The position numbers were made by a program, and so were the translations under genes. A stretch of 64,000 bases of DNA from Lachnospiraceae bacterium (GTDB taxonomy: Bacteria > Bacillota_A > Clostridia > Lachnospirales > Lachnospiraceae): assembly GCA_024699595.1 (NCBI GenBank), contig JAILPG010000313.1, positions 1 to 64,000 of the forward strand. Reading direction: 5' to 3'. Of the stretch, positions 34,423 to 43,497 are shown piece by piece (the first letter of the stretch is position 1; every line of letters begins with the position of its first letter). Under the pieces are notes generated by a model. The model was not told where the DNA came from and did no database searches. It saw nothing but the letters and a program-made list of their open reading frames with translations.

Positions 34423-36054
34423 ATGAGCATAAAAAGAATATTGTCTCTTATCATAGTGTTAAGTCTGTGCGTTAATCTGACCGGATGCTCATTAAGATCC
34501 GTAAAGGATACGACGGGACAGACAATAAAGGATATAGAAAAAAAGGCTGAAACCGTAAAGGATGTCGTGACGGACTGGTATTCGGAACTTGGCCTGCAGA
34601 AATTTAAGGATGGCTGGGATTATTCGATAAAATTCATGGGAGATAAGTATTCCGAGGTAATGAGCAGCGAATACGCATCCCGCATTGAAACAGCACTGAC
34701 GGAGCTTAAAGAATACCTAAGCTCCACTTCGGGTGCAAAGGAGCTGACACCTGAGTATATACAGGGACTGGCGGATAAATGGGTTACCGACACCTATAAC
34801 GGAGCAAAGGACGGAGCTTCGGAATATGTAACAAAGATCATCGGTGATTCATCCGAGGCAGCTGCAGAATATTTTAAAAATGCCTGTCTGAAATATTATC
34901 AGGACTACGACAGTAATACCTCCGAACAGGCGGAAATGCTGCTTGAAGCATACAGACTGTACTGTAACGGATTGACTGAAAATGAGATCCTGCCTTCCCT
35001 TGCAGAATATATGGATGAAACAGGCTATGATCCCGATATGTTTAATTATCTTTTATCCGCAGCCTTTGATGGTCAGGACAGGATGATCCCGGAGGATATG
35101 CTTCCCGAAGCGATCTCCTTCCTGCAGGGAACGATCAGTGTATTATCCGAAGCGGATAAAGATTTCGATCCCGACGAAGCAAAGGCCTGCCAGGACGTTC
35201 TTGAAGGATTGAAGGAAAGGCTCTCGGATCCGGAAAATGCAGGCTCAGAGCCGTTAACATATGAAGAGGCACAGGTCATTGCTGAGCTTACAGAGGACAA
35301 AAGCTACAGCCCGGAGGATTTCGGAATACCTCTTTCCTCAATTATAAGTCCAAAATTTGTGGTAAAACAGGCTCTCGGAACAGAGATTGACGATGAGGAG
35401 CTTGATACGGTACTGGCAATCGGTCCCGATATCTTTTCAATTATGAAGGAAGCTGCAAAGCTCGGTGAGATCGATGATGAGGCATTAAGAGAAAACGGAG
35501 TTGAGGGTACGATAGCGTTAAGCGAGGGATTTGTGGAAGGCTCAGTAAGCAGAGTGGCTACAACACTCTGTTCATCCGGTGTATTGGGTCAGGATCTTAA
35601 AGATGCGGATCCTGAAGTTGTTGCAGCACTTACTGTTATTGTGATCGAGGCTGCGATCCACGGTTACGAGCTGTCGCAGGGAAGGATATCCCCTGATATG
35701 TACGGAAACATCATGGCTGAAAGACTCATGGGTTCGCTTTTGTCACTGCCGCCCGGAGTATTGTTAAAAAACATTCTTCCCGCAGCACACATAGTAATGG
35801 TTGCAGGATGCATGGCCGGAGGAATGCTTGCGTGCATAGGAGTCGGTGAAGCAAAGACAGCCATGATGGATATGGTGGACGGAGGCGGCTTTGAAGCTTT
35901 AGTTCCTGTAAAGGCTACAGAGACCATGAGCATAGCATCGGATACGATAGCATCCTTAAATATCAAGGATCAGCTCTCATCATTCAGCGATACTATAGTA
36001 TCGACAGCAAAGGACGGATATATACAGGTTTCCTCTGCGGTGTCGGGTAAGTAA
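34423..36054 (+). CDS. Large lipoprotein of unknown function
   Basis: A 543-residue protein with lipobox LTGC (Cys22), then a mostly helical, acidic sequence. Near the C-terminus is one hydrophobic, Gly/Ala-rich stretch (HIVMVAGCMAGGMLACIGVG, about residues 453-472). I recognise no family. The ATG at 34423 follows GGGAGGA; the earlier in-frame ATG at 34396 has no ribosome site. It may be anchored outside and inserted a second time by the hydrophobic stretch. Confidence 0.8.
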   Translation: MSIKRILSLIIVLSLCVNLTGCSLRSVKDTTGQTIKDIEKKAETVKDVVTDWYSELGLQKFKDGWDYSIKFMGDKYSEVMSSEYASRIETALTELKEYLSSTSGAKELTPEYIQGLADKWVTDTYNGAKDGASEYVTKIIGDSSEAAAEYFKNACLKYYQDYDSNTSEQAEMLLEAYRLYCNGLTENEILPSLAEYMDETGYDPDMFNYLLSAAFDGQDRMIPEDMLPEAISFLQGTISVLSEADKDFDPDEAKACQDVLEGLKERLSDPENAGSEPLTYEEAQVIAELTEDKSYSPEDFGIPLSSIISPKFVVKQALGTEIDDEELDTVLAIGPDIFSIMKEAAKLGEIDDEALRENGVEGTIALSEGFVEGSVSRVATTLCSSGVLGQDLKDADPEVVAALTVIVIEAAIHGYELSQGRISPDMYGNIMAERLMGSLLSLPPGVLLKNILPAAHIVMVAGCMAGGMLACIGVGEAKTAMMDMVDGGGFEALVPVKATETMSIASDTIASLNIKDQLSSFSDTIVSTAKDGYIQVSSAVSGK

Positions 36055-36121
36055 GATACAGAAAAAAACGGGCAGATAAGAAAACGGCAGAGATCGTATT
36101 CAGAAAGGCAGGCAGATCAGA

Positions 36122-36757
36122 ATGACTGAAAACATTACAGTATTCACACAGAACAGCATAAGGATAAAGAGCAGTTTAGGGAACATATACATAGATCCCT
36201 TTAAGATGAATGAAGCACCGAAGGATGCCGCCTTCATCCTGATCACGCATGATCATTACGATCATTTCTCACCTGAGGATATAAAGAAGGTTTGCTGTGA
36301 AGACACGGTGCTTGTTGTTCCTGAAAAGATGGTTGGAAAAGCCGGCGAAGTATCCGGTCTGGTAAAAAAGACCGAGACCGTAAAGCCCGGGATAAGTAAG
36401 ACCATCGACGGGCTTGAAATGGAGACTGTTCCTTCATATAACAATCTGAAGCCTTTTCATCCGAAGAGCGCGGGATGGGTAGGATATATCCTTGTGATCG
36501 AAGGAAAGAGGATATACATCGCAGGAGATACGGATGCAACAAAGGAAGCAAAGGCCGTAAAGTGTGATGTCGCACTGGTCCCTGTCGGAGGCACATATAC
36601 AATGGATGCAAAGAAGGCCGCAGAGCTTGTGAATGAGATCCGTCCTGAGGTGGCAATACCGGTGCATTACGGCGGCGCTGTGGGAAAACCTTCTGACGGA
36701 GCCGATTTTGCCGGATACGTGAAGGCACCCGTTAAGGTTGAGATAAAAATGGGATGA
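36122..36757 (+). CDS. Metallo-beta-lactamase-fold hydrolase
   Basis: A 211-residue cytoplasmic MBL-fold protein (UlaG/UPF0173-like). It shows the metal motif THDHYDHFS (HxHxDH), GDTDAT for a further ligand, VPVGGTYTMD, and the late His in PVHYG. The length is usual for this group. Substrate unknown. It is 67 bases after the lipoprotein gene. Confidence 0.88.
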   Translation: MTENITVFTQNSIRIKSSLGNIYIDPFKMNEAPKDAAFILITHDHYDHFSPEDIKKVCCEDTVLVVPEKMVGKAGEVSGLVKKTETVKPGISKTIDGLEMETVPSYNNLKPFHPKSAGWVGYILVIEGKRIYIAGDTDATKEAKAVKCDVALVPVGGTYTMDAKKAAELVNEIRPEVAIPVHYGGAVGKPSDGADFAGYVKAPVKVEIKMG

Positions 36758-36768
36758 TGTGGTATAAT
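36738..36768 (+). promoter_or_regulatory. Promoter for ybjQ-like gene
   Basis: Extended -10 TG-G-TATAAT (36760-36768) with a weak -35 TTGAGA at 36738-36743 and a 19-base spacer. It overlaps the end of the MBL-fold gene. Confidence 0.6.
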
Positions 36769-36817
36769 CTGAACAATACAGTGCGAGAAGCAGCTGTAAT
36801 GATTAGGAGGGTAAAAC

Positions 36818-37129
36818 ATGCTTATAGTAACAACTGAAACAATTTCCGGACGCAATATTGAAATGATCGGAGTGGTAAAGGGCAGCACTATACAGACCGT
36901 CAATGCTTTTAAGGATATCGGAGCAGGACTTAAGACTCTTGTTGGCGGAGAGCTCGGAAACTACAACAAGATGATGGAAAATGCGAGAAATATCGCTACC
37001 GAGCGTATGGTTGAGGAAGCAAACAGACTGGGAGCTGATGCTGTAGTCTGCATGAGATATGCAACTTCAGCCGTTATGCAGAGTGCCGCAGAGGTTATGG
37101 CATACGGCACAGCGGTTAAATTTGTGTAG
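36818..37129 (+). CDS. YbjQ family protein (UPF0145)
   Basis: A 103-residue protein with the YbjQ features: GRNIEMIGVVKGSTI, GGELGNYNKMMENARNIA and LGADAVVCMRY. It forms ring-like oligomers in structures of relatives. The biochemical role is unknown. GGAGGG precedes the ATG, and a strong terminator follows, so it is a single-gene unit. Confidence 0.9.
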   Translation: MLIVTTETISGRNIEMIGVVKGSTIQTVNAFKDIGAGLKTLVGGELGNYNKMMENARNIATERMVEEANRLGADAVVCMRYATSAVMQSAAEVMAYGTAVKFV

Positions 37130-37149
37130 ACGTATAAGCTCAGATAACG

Positions 37150-37178
37150 GAACCGGCCATCTGGCCGGTTCTTTTTTT
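37150..37178 (+). terminator. Intrinsic terminator after ybjQ-like gene
   Basis: Stem GAACCGGCC/GGCCGGTTC with an ATCT loop (37150-37171), followed by TTTTTTT. Confidence 0.93.
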
Positions 37179-37192
37179 GGGCCGATAAAAAT

Positions 37193-37205
37193 CGACTAAA
37201 AGTCG
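37193..37205. promoter_or_regulatory. Probable TetR operator, upstream copy
   Basis: CGAC-TAAAA-GTCG, inside the larger perfect palindrome TCGACTAAAAGTCGA (37192-37206), just before the -35 of the tetR promoter. Confidence 0.65.
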
Positions 37206-37214
37206 AAAAAGTTC

Positions 37215-37243
37215 TTGACAGACATCCGGGTGTAGTATAACAT
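37215..37243 (+). promoter_or_regulatory. Promoter for tetR-MFS-CPBP group
   Basis: TTGACA (37215-37220) is a perfect -35. The -10 is TAACAT (37238-37243, 17-base spacer) or TATAAC (37236-37241, 15-base spacer). It lies between two similar inverted repeats. Confidence 0.65.
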
Positions 37244-37249
37244 AAAAAC

Positions 37250-37262
37250 CGACCGATAGTCG
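37250..37262. promoter_or_regulatory. Probable TetR operator, downstream copy
   Basis: CGAC-CGATA-GTCG has the same half-sites and spacing as the copy at 37193-37205. It is in the leader 16 bases before the start codon. The two copies bracket the promoter. Confidence 0.65.
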
Positions 37263-37277
37263 AAAAAGGAGAAAACG

Positions 37278-37874
37278 ATGAGAAAAGGTGAAAAAAGAAA
37301 GCAGGAACTCTTACAGATCGCATACGGAATGTTTATATCACGCGGTTATGAAAATACGAGCGTAGATGACATCATCGAGGCAGCAGGGATCGCAAAGGGT
37401 ACTTACTACTATTACTTCGAGAGCAAGGAGCAGACACTTGAGGAAGTGATAGGGATGATGATAGATCAGGAAGCAGAAGCAGCAAAGCGGATCCTTGAAG
37501 CGGACATAACGGTGCCTGAAAAGATCATAGGCATCATAGCCTCCTTAAAGCCGTCGCAGGAAGAGCATCCGATAGAAGGAGCGCTTATGCAGCCCGAAAA
37601 CATCCTGATGCACAAAAAGATCATACAGAGACTGATAGAGATAATAGTGCCTCTTCTTACCGAAGTAGTTAAGGAAGGTATATCGGAAGGGATCTTTTCC
37701 TGTGATAACATTCCGGAGCGCGTTAAGATGATGCTTGTCGTCAGCAATGAAATCTTTAATGAGTGTTCTTTTTCCGAAAACGACATTACGGTATTCATCG
37801 ATATGGTTGAGAAGCTTCTCGGAGCAAAAGAGGGGACGATGAGCTTTATAAAAGATCTGATAGAAAGGGCTTAA
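37278..37874 (+). CDS. TetR family transcriptional regulator
   Basis: A 198-residue repressor. The N-terminal helix-turn-helix shows FISRGYENTSVDDIIEAAGIAKGTYYYYFESKEQ, the TetR signature, in residues about 18-52. The C-terminal ligand domain is variable. It probably represses itself and the following MFS transporter through the twin inverted repeats. AAAGGAG precedes the ATG. Confidence 0.93.
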   Translation: MRKGEKRKQELLQIAYGMFISRGYENTSVDDIIEAAGIAKGTYYYYFESKEQTLEEVIGMMIDQEAEAAKRILEADITVPEKIIGIIASLKPSQEEHPIEGALMQPENILMHKKIIQRLIEIIVPLLTEVVKEGISEGIFSCDNIPERVKMMLVVSNEIFNECSFSENDITVFIDMVEKLLGAKEGTMSFIKDLIERA

Positions 37875-37877
37875 CTG

Positions 37878-39125
37878 ATGGAACAAAACAGCAATTTCAG
37901 AAAATTCCTGCTTCTCTTTTCAGGAGAGCTCATATCGGGAATAGGCGGCGGTCTTACAAGCTTCGGCCTCGGAGTATATATCTTTAACAGGACAGGAAGC
38001 GCCGCAAGCATGGCTCTCATTACCCTCCTTGGATTCTTGCCGACCCTGGTATTGTCTGTGCCTGCCGGAGTGCTTGCTGACCGCTATGACAGAAGACTTC
38101 TTATGATGATAGGAGACGGATGTTCCGCACTTGGTGTCATTTATATCCTGGTCTGTATGATGAAAGGCGGTGCCACCTTATTTCAGATATGCATAGGAGT
38201 CTTCATAAGCGCAGTATTTTCGGCACTCCTTGAGCCTTCCTTTAAGGCAACGATCACTGATCTGCTCACAGAAGAGGAGTATTCGAGGGCAAGCGGCCTT
38301 GTCTCTCTCGCAGGAAGTGCAAGATATCTCTTTTCTCCGGTGATCGCGGGGTTTTTACTTTCGATAAGTGACATTAAGCTCCTTCTTATCATCGATATCT
38401 GCACCTTCTTTCTGACAGTGATAAGTGCTGGGGTGGTAAGATCCGGTCTCGGAACAAAAGTTACGGAAAAGAAGGAGGCTTTTTTACAGAGTCTTAAAGA
38501 GGGTTTCGGGATCCTGTGCAGCAAAAAGGGAGTACTCATTCTGGTAGCGGTATCCTCAGTGATCACACTGTTTATGGGAATGTTCCAGATACTTGCGGAG
38601 CCGCTCATCTTATCCTTTTCGGATGCAAAGACCCTGGGTGTGGCTGAAACCCTGTGCGCCACCGGAATGCTCATAAGCGGGATGATACTCGGGATAAGGG
38701 GACTTAAAGGAAATTATGTCACAACACTTGGATCCGCACTTTTTCTGGCAGGGTTATTCATGACCGGATTCGGGATCTTTGAAAATATCATACCCATCTG
38801 TATTTTCGGCTTTCTTTTTTTTGCATCACTGCCCTTTGCAAACAACAGCCTTGACTATCTGGTACGGACCAGTATTCCGGATGAGGCTCAGGGGAGAGTC
38901 TGGGGACTGGTCGGATTTATATCGCAGCTTGGATATGTGGTGGCATATGCGGTATCCGGTGTTTTAGCTGATGCACTTGGAAAAACAGGAAACAGGGGAG
39001 TCGGAAGAGGCGCGGCTCTTGTGGTGATCATAGCAGGTGTATGCCTTGCTTTTACAGCACTTCTGATCTTTTCCCGGAAGAGTATAAAGGAACTTGAAAA
39101 AACATCAGAGAATAGGAGACATTAA
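37878..39125 (+). CDS. MFS transporter, drug-efflux-like
   Basis: A 415-residue protein with 12 predicted membrane helices and the MFS loop motif GVLADRYDRRLLM between helices 2 and 3. It resembles the macrolide-efflux (MefA-like) group in overall form. It starts 3 bases after tetR, so it is probably induced when the regulator binds its ligand. The substrate is unknown. Confidence 0.88.
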   Translation: MEQNSNFRKFLLLFSGELISGIGGGLTSFGLGVYIFNRTGSAASMALITLLGFLPTLVLSVPAGVLADRYDRRLLMMIGDGCSALGVIYILVCMMKGGATLFQICIGVFISAVFSALLEPSFKATITDLLTEEEYSRASGLVSLAGSARYLFSPVIAGFLLSISDIKLLLIIDICTFFLTVISAGVVRSGLGTKVTEKKEAFLQSLKEGFGILCSKKGVLILVAVSSVITLFMGMFQILAEPLILSFSDAKTLGVAETLCATGMLISGMILGIRGLKGNYVTTLGSALFLAGLFMTGFGIFENIIPICIFGFLFFASLPFANNSLDYLVRTSIPDEAQGRVWGLVGFISQLGYVVAYAVSGVLADALGKTGNRGVGRGAALVVIIAGVCLAFTALLIFSRKSIKELEKTSENRRH

Positions 39126-39126
39126 T

Positions 39127-40059
39127 ATGAAAACGATCGCACTGAACGAAACTGAAACAAACATTATGGGAAAATTAAAGGCTTCGGAAACAGAGACAGG
39201 AAAAAAAGAAACCGGACACTACAGATACAGACCGGTACTGTTCTTCTCCCTTGCGTATCTGTTTACATGGATATTCTGGGTACCTGCCATATTTATACCT
39301 GAAGGCCCCGCTGCTTTCCTGATGCTGTTAGGCCTTTTTGCACCTGCGGTAGTATCCACGGTATTTGTGCTTAAGTCAGGCTCGGATGTGCTTAAGCAGG
39401 ATCTTAAGAACAAGATCGTGGGATTCTATAAGGTTAAGTGGTCAAATGTCATCATCGCGATCCTCGTTTTTGCGGGTATCATAGTGGCTACCATTCTGTT
39501 ATCGCTCCTCTTTGGACAGTCTCTTGACCAGTTTGCCTTTACAGAGGATTTTTCCTTTACGGGTGTTGGCATAGCAGGTGCGCTTGCCAGTGTCACGATC
39601 GCTGCGATCGTCGAGGAAGTCGGCTGGAAAGGATACTGCGAAGATTCTATCGGAGAATACATGAACTGGTTCTGGGAATCTATGATCTTTGGCGCTCTTT
39701 GGGCTCTCTGGCATTTCCCGCTTCTGTTCATCAAGGGTACCTATCAGGCAGGCCTCATGGTAAATCCGCTGTTTGCCGTTAACTTCTTTGTAAGTGCGGT
39801 TCCGATGGGATTCATCATTACCTGGGTATATCTTGCAAGCGACCGTTCGATCCTTGCCTGCATGATCTTCCATCTTGTGGTCAATTTCTTACAGGAAAAG
39901 ATCGCAATGACTCCGGAGACAAAATGTGTGGAGACCATAGTTGTGACGCTTGTGACCGTGGTAATCGTGATCATCAAAAAAGATATGTTCTTTGAAACCA
40001 GACATGTGGGAAGGCTGCTTGATGATCTTTCAGAGCAGCAGAAAGCGGCGGCCCGTTAA
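39127..40059 (+). CDS. CPBP family intramembrane metalloprotease
   Basis: A 310-residue membrane protein of the CAAX protease/Abi family. Motif 1 is EEVGWKGY (EExxxR in most members; here Lys is in place of Arg), motif 2 is WALWHFPLL (FxxxH), and a later His lies in ACMIFHLVVNF. The ATG at 39127 follows AGGAG at 39114-39118; the longer frame from 39094 overlaps the MFS gene. It is co-transcribed with the tetR-MFS pair and may be linked to resistance or immunity. Confidence 0.87.
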   Translation: MKTIALNETETNIMGKLKASETETGKKETGHYRYRPVLFFSLAYLFTWIFWVPAIFIPEGPAAFLMLLGLFAPAVVSTVFVLKSGSDVLKQDLKNKIVGFYKVKWSNVIIAILVFAGIIVATILLSLLFGQSLDQFAFTEDFSFTGVGIAGALASVTIAAIVEEVGWKGYCEDSIGEYMNWFWESMIFGALWALWHFPLLFIKGTYQAGLMVNPLFAVNFFVSAVPMGFIITWVYLASDRSILACMIFHLVVNFLQEKIAMTPETKCVETIVVTLVTVVIVIIKKDMFFETRHVGRLLDDLSEQQKAAAR

Positions 40060-40074
40060 CGGGAGCCGTTTTCC
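40046..40074 (+). terminator. Intrinsic terminator overlapping the CPBP gene end
   Basis: CGGC-GG-CCCGTT/AACGGG-A-GCCG (40046-40068) followed by TTTT. The stop codon lies in the stem-loop. Confidence 0.7.
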
Positions 40075-40686
40075 TCAGCCTATACGTTCATACAGTTCTC
40101 TGTATTCGGACGATGTGCTAAACAGTTCGTCGGTAACAGCCTTTATCCAGGGATCAAGCTTATCGTCAAGTGAGAAGCGTGTTGAAGCTCCTTTGGTCAT
40201 GTCGTAAAAATCTGCCACCATCTGCTTTTTGCGTGTTTTATCATCGGCAGGTATTATACCAAACAGACTTCTGTAGGAAGAAGCATCGCAGGTCTTTATA
40301 TAACAGGCTGCGGTGTTTCTGTATTCTCTGTGCAAAAGCTCCTTTTTCTGTTCGCTGAAGGATCCGTAATCATTAAGTCCCAGGGAAACGAGAGCTTCAT
40401 TAAGGCGCTTCTTTGTCGTAATGGAAAAAAACATCGTATTTTTGCACAGATACGGAAGATTTATGCATTGAAACAGGAAATTGTCATTATCATCCGTGGT
40501 AAGGATGCCTTTCCGTCTTTTAAGGTAGCGAAGCTCATAAATCTCCTTTATGCAGGAAAGCTTTGAAAGCTCATCGGTGTCTCCACACTCCGCTATAGCG
40601 CTTTCAAGGCTTTTTAATGCCTCATCCCTCTTGTCTCTTTCCGTTTCCTTAAAATATCTATAGTATAAGCTTTCAAGTTCTTCCAT
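40075..40686 (-). CDS. Protein of unknown function
   Basis: A 203-residue soluble, charged, mostly helical protein. I recognise no domain. The start is placed at the ATG at 40686, which has GGAGG upstream; the longer frame to 40734 lacks one. It converges on the CPBP gene and diverges from gdhA. Confidence 0.7.
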   Translation of the reverse strand: MEELESLYYRYFKETERDKRDEALKSLESAIAECGDTDELSKLSCIKEIYELRYLKRRKGILTTDDNDNFLFQCINLPYLCKNTMFFSITTKKRLNEALVSLGLNDYGSFSEQKKELLHREYRNTAACYIKTCDASSYRSLFGIIPADDKTRKKQMVADFYDMTKGASTRFSLDDKLDPWIKAVTDELFSTSSEYRELYERIG

Positions 40687-40701
40687 AAAACGCCTCCATA
40701 G

Positions 40702-42201
<1,500 letters not shown>

Positions 42202-42260
42202 GATATCGAAATACTCATTCAGGCAAGCAAGGTTGTCTGACAGAAAAAAGTGATGAACAA

Positions 42261-42303
42261 ATGAGCCATGTACCGATTGTCCGGTGCATGGCTCATTCTT
42301 TAA
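42261..42303 (+). terminator. Intrinsic terminator after gdhA, possibly bidirectional
   Basis: A long stem ATGAGCCATGTACCG/CGGTGCATGGCTCAT (one T-G pair; 42261-42296) is followed by TCTTTAAAT. The A-rich left flank could serve as the U-tract for the opposite strand. A second, smaller hairpin (ACGCC-AGAC-GGCGC at 42323-42335, then ATTTTT) follows. Confidence 0.8.
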
Positions 42304-42352
42304 ATCTATATGCTGTTTTAATACGCCAGACGGCGCATTTTTCTACAGGATA

Positions 42353-43204
42353 TTATTCCTCATCCTCGTCATATTCTTCATCATCAAAATCTTCCTGAAA
42401 ATAAAGGAGTTCTTCTTTGGTAAATCCGAACAGGAAATAGTGTGAAAAGCACTTTTTCCCATCCATATCCTTTGAGCAGATATAGTTTACCGCATCATAG
42501 ACCTTTCCGAAAAATGCGATATCTTCCATTTCATCAGGATCAGCTTCCGACACGTCATCGTTAAAATTAAAGCAGAATCCGTCATCGGTGATCTCATATT
42601 TATAGCCATAATATGTCTCTGCAGGTCTTGGCTCATCTTCAATGTCTATATAACCGTCATACTTTTCATCCAAAAACCTGCCGATCACATCAAGGGCATT
42701 TTTATAGTCGCCTGAAGCCTTCTCTTCATCAGCTGTTTCTGCAAGCTCGTCGGAGCTGTTAAGAAGGATGAGATCCATCTTTTTAAGTACGTCATCTTTG
42801 TTTATTCCGTCAGAGAACTGAAGGAATAATCCGGAAGCCAGAGCGATGTCTCCTTTGGTAAGATTTGCTTTATCAATGGTTTCCACAGCCATTTCCTGTC
42901 CGAAGTCTTTTAAGAAGACTTTTATTTCGGGATTCTTATTCTTCATTTCTTCAAGTTTTTTCTTTTTTTCGGCTCTCTCTTCTTCGGTCAGATCATCTTT
43001 ATCAAGAGACTCTAAAATATCGGCAGCCGGTTTGATCTTTTCATTTACCGAGTCGCCTATTGAACTGGCAAGCTTGGTTAGTACCACTGCGACGCCTACG
43101 ATACCGGGGATAGCCTTTACAAGTTCGTCAAGATGATCTATCATCGGATCCTTTGCGATCTTGACGGCACTGAAGATTATCTGCTTTAGGTTTTTCACTT
43201 TCAT
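42353..43204 (-). CDS. Protein of unknown function with acidic C-terminus
   Basis: A 283-residue protein. An amphipathic or hydrophobic segment lies near residues 30-48 (AIPGIVGVAVVLTKLASS). Next comes a Lys/Glu-rich helical part (about 65-95), then a mixed domain, and a tail made almost only of Asp, Glu and Tyr. I recognise no family. The ATG at 43204 is chosen because AGGAGG precedes it. Confidence 0.75.
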   Translation of the reverse strand: MKVKNLKQIIFSAVKIAKDPMIDHLDELVKAIPGIVGVAVVLTKLASSIGDSVNEKIKPAADILESLDKDDLTEEERAEKKKKLEEMKNKNPEIKVFLKDFGQEMAVETIDKANLTKGDIALASGLFLQFSDGINKDDVLKKMDLILLNSSDELAETADEEKASGDYKNALDVIGRFLDEKYDGYIDIEDEPRPAETYYGYKYEITDDGFCFNFNDDVSEADPDEMEDIAFFGKVYDAVNYICSKDMDGKKCFSHYFLFGFTKEELLYFQEDFDDEEYDEDEE

Positions 43205-43381
43205 ATATATGTAACCTCCTGTTTTTGTTGTTATTATAAGGATTTCCGAAAGCAGTCCCGTGATCCTTTTTTGCACAGACTATACTATCACCTTTTTAAA
43301 GGATTGAAAACGTCCTGCCTGACAGGAGGCCCGACAGGCTTTATTTCATTATTTTTTTACTTCTTTTCTCTGAACATTTTA

Positions 43382-43410
43382 TTGATTTTGAGTATTTCCG
43401 TATATATAAT
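43382..43410 (+). promoter_or_regulatory. Promoter for ftsH
   Basis: TTGATT (43382-43387), 17-base spacer, TATAAT (43405-43410), 87 bases before the start codon. Confidence 0.75.
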
Positions 43411-43497
43411 GAATCACGTGTACGGTCGTGTTTTTCATGACCGGTGTTGCGGATAAGGTATATGAAAAAGACACAGCATATAAATCGGAGAAATTAA

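Noticed and set aside
42846..43136. Plus-strand Ser/Phe-rich frame opposite the gene at 42353-43204
   Set aside because: It mirrors the Lys/Glu-rich part of the minus-strand gene, which has a good ribosome site and start.
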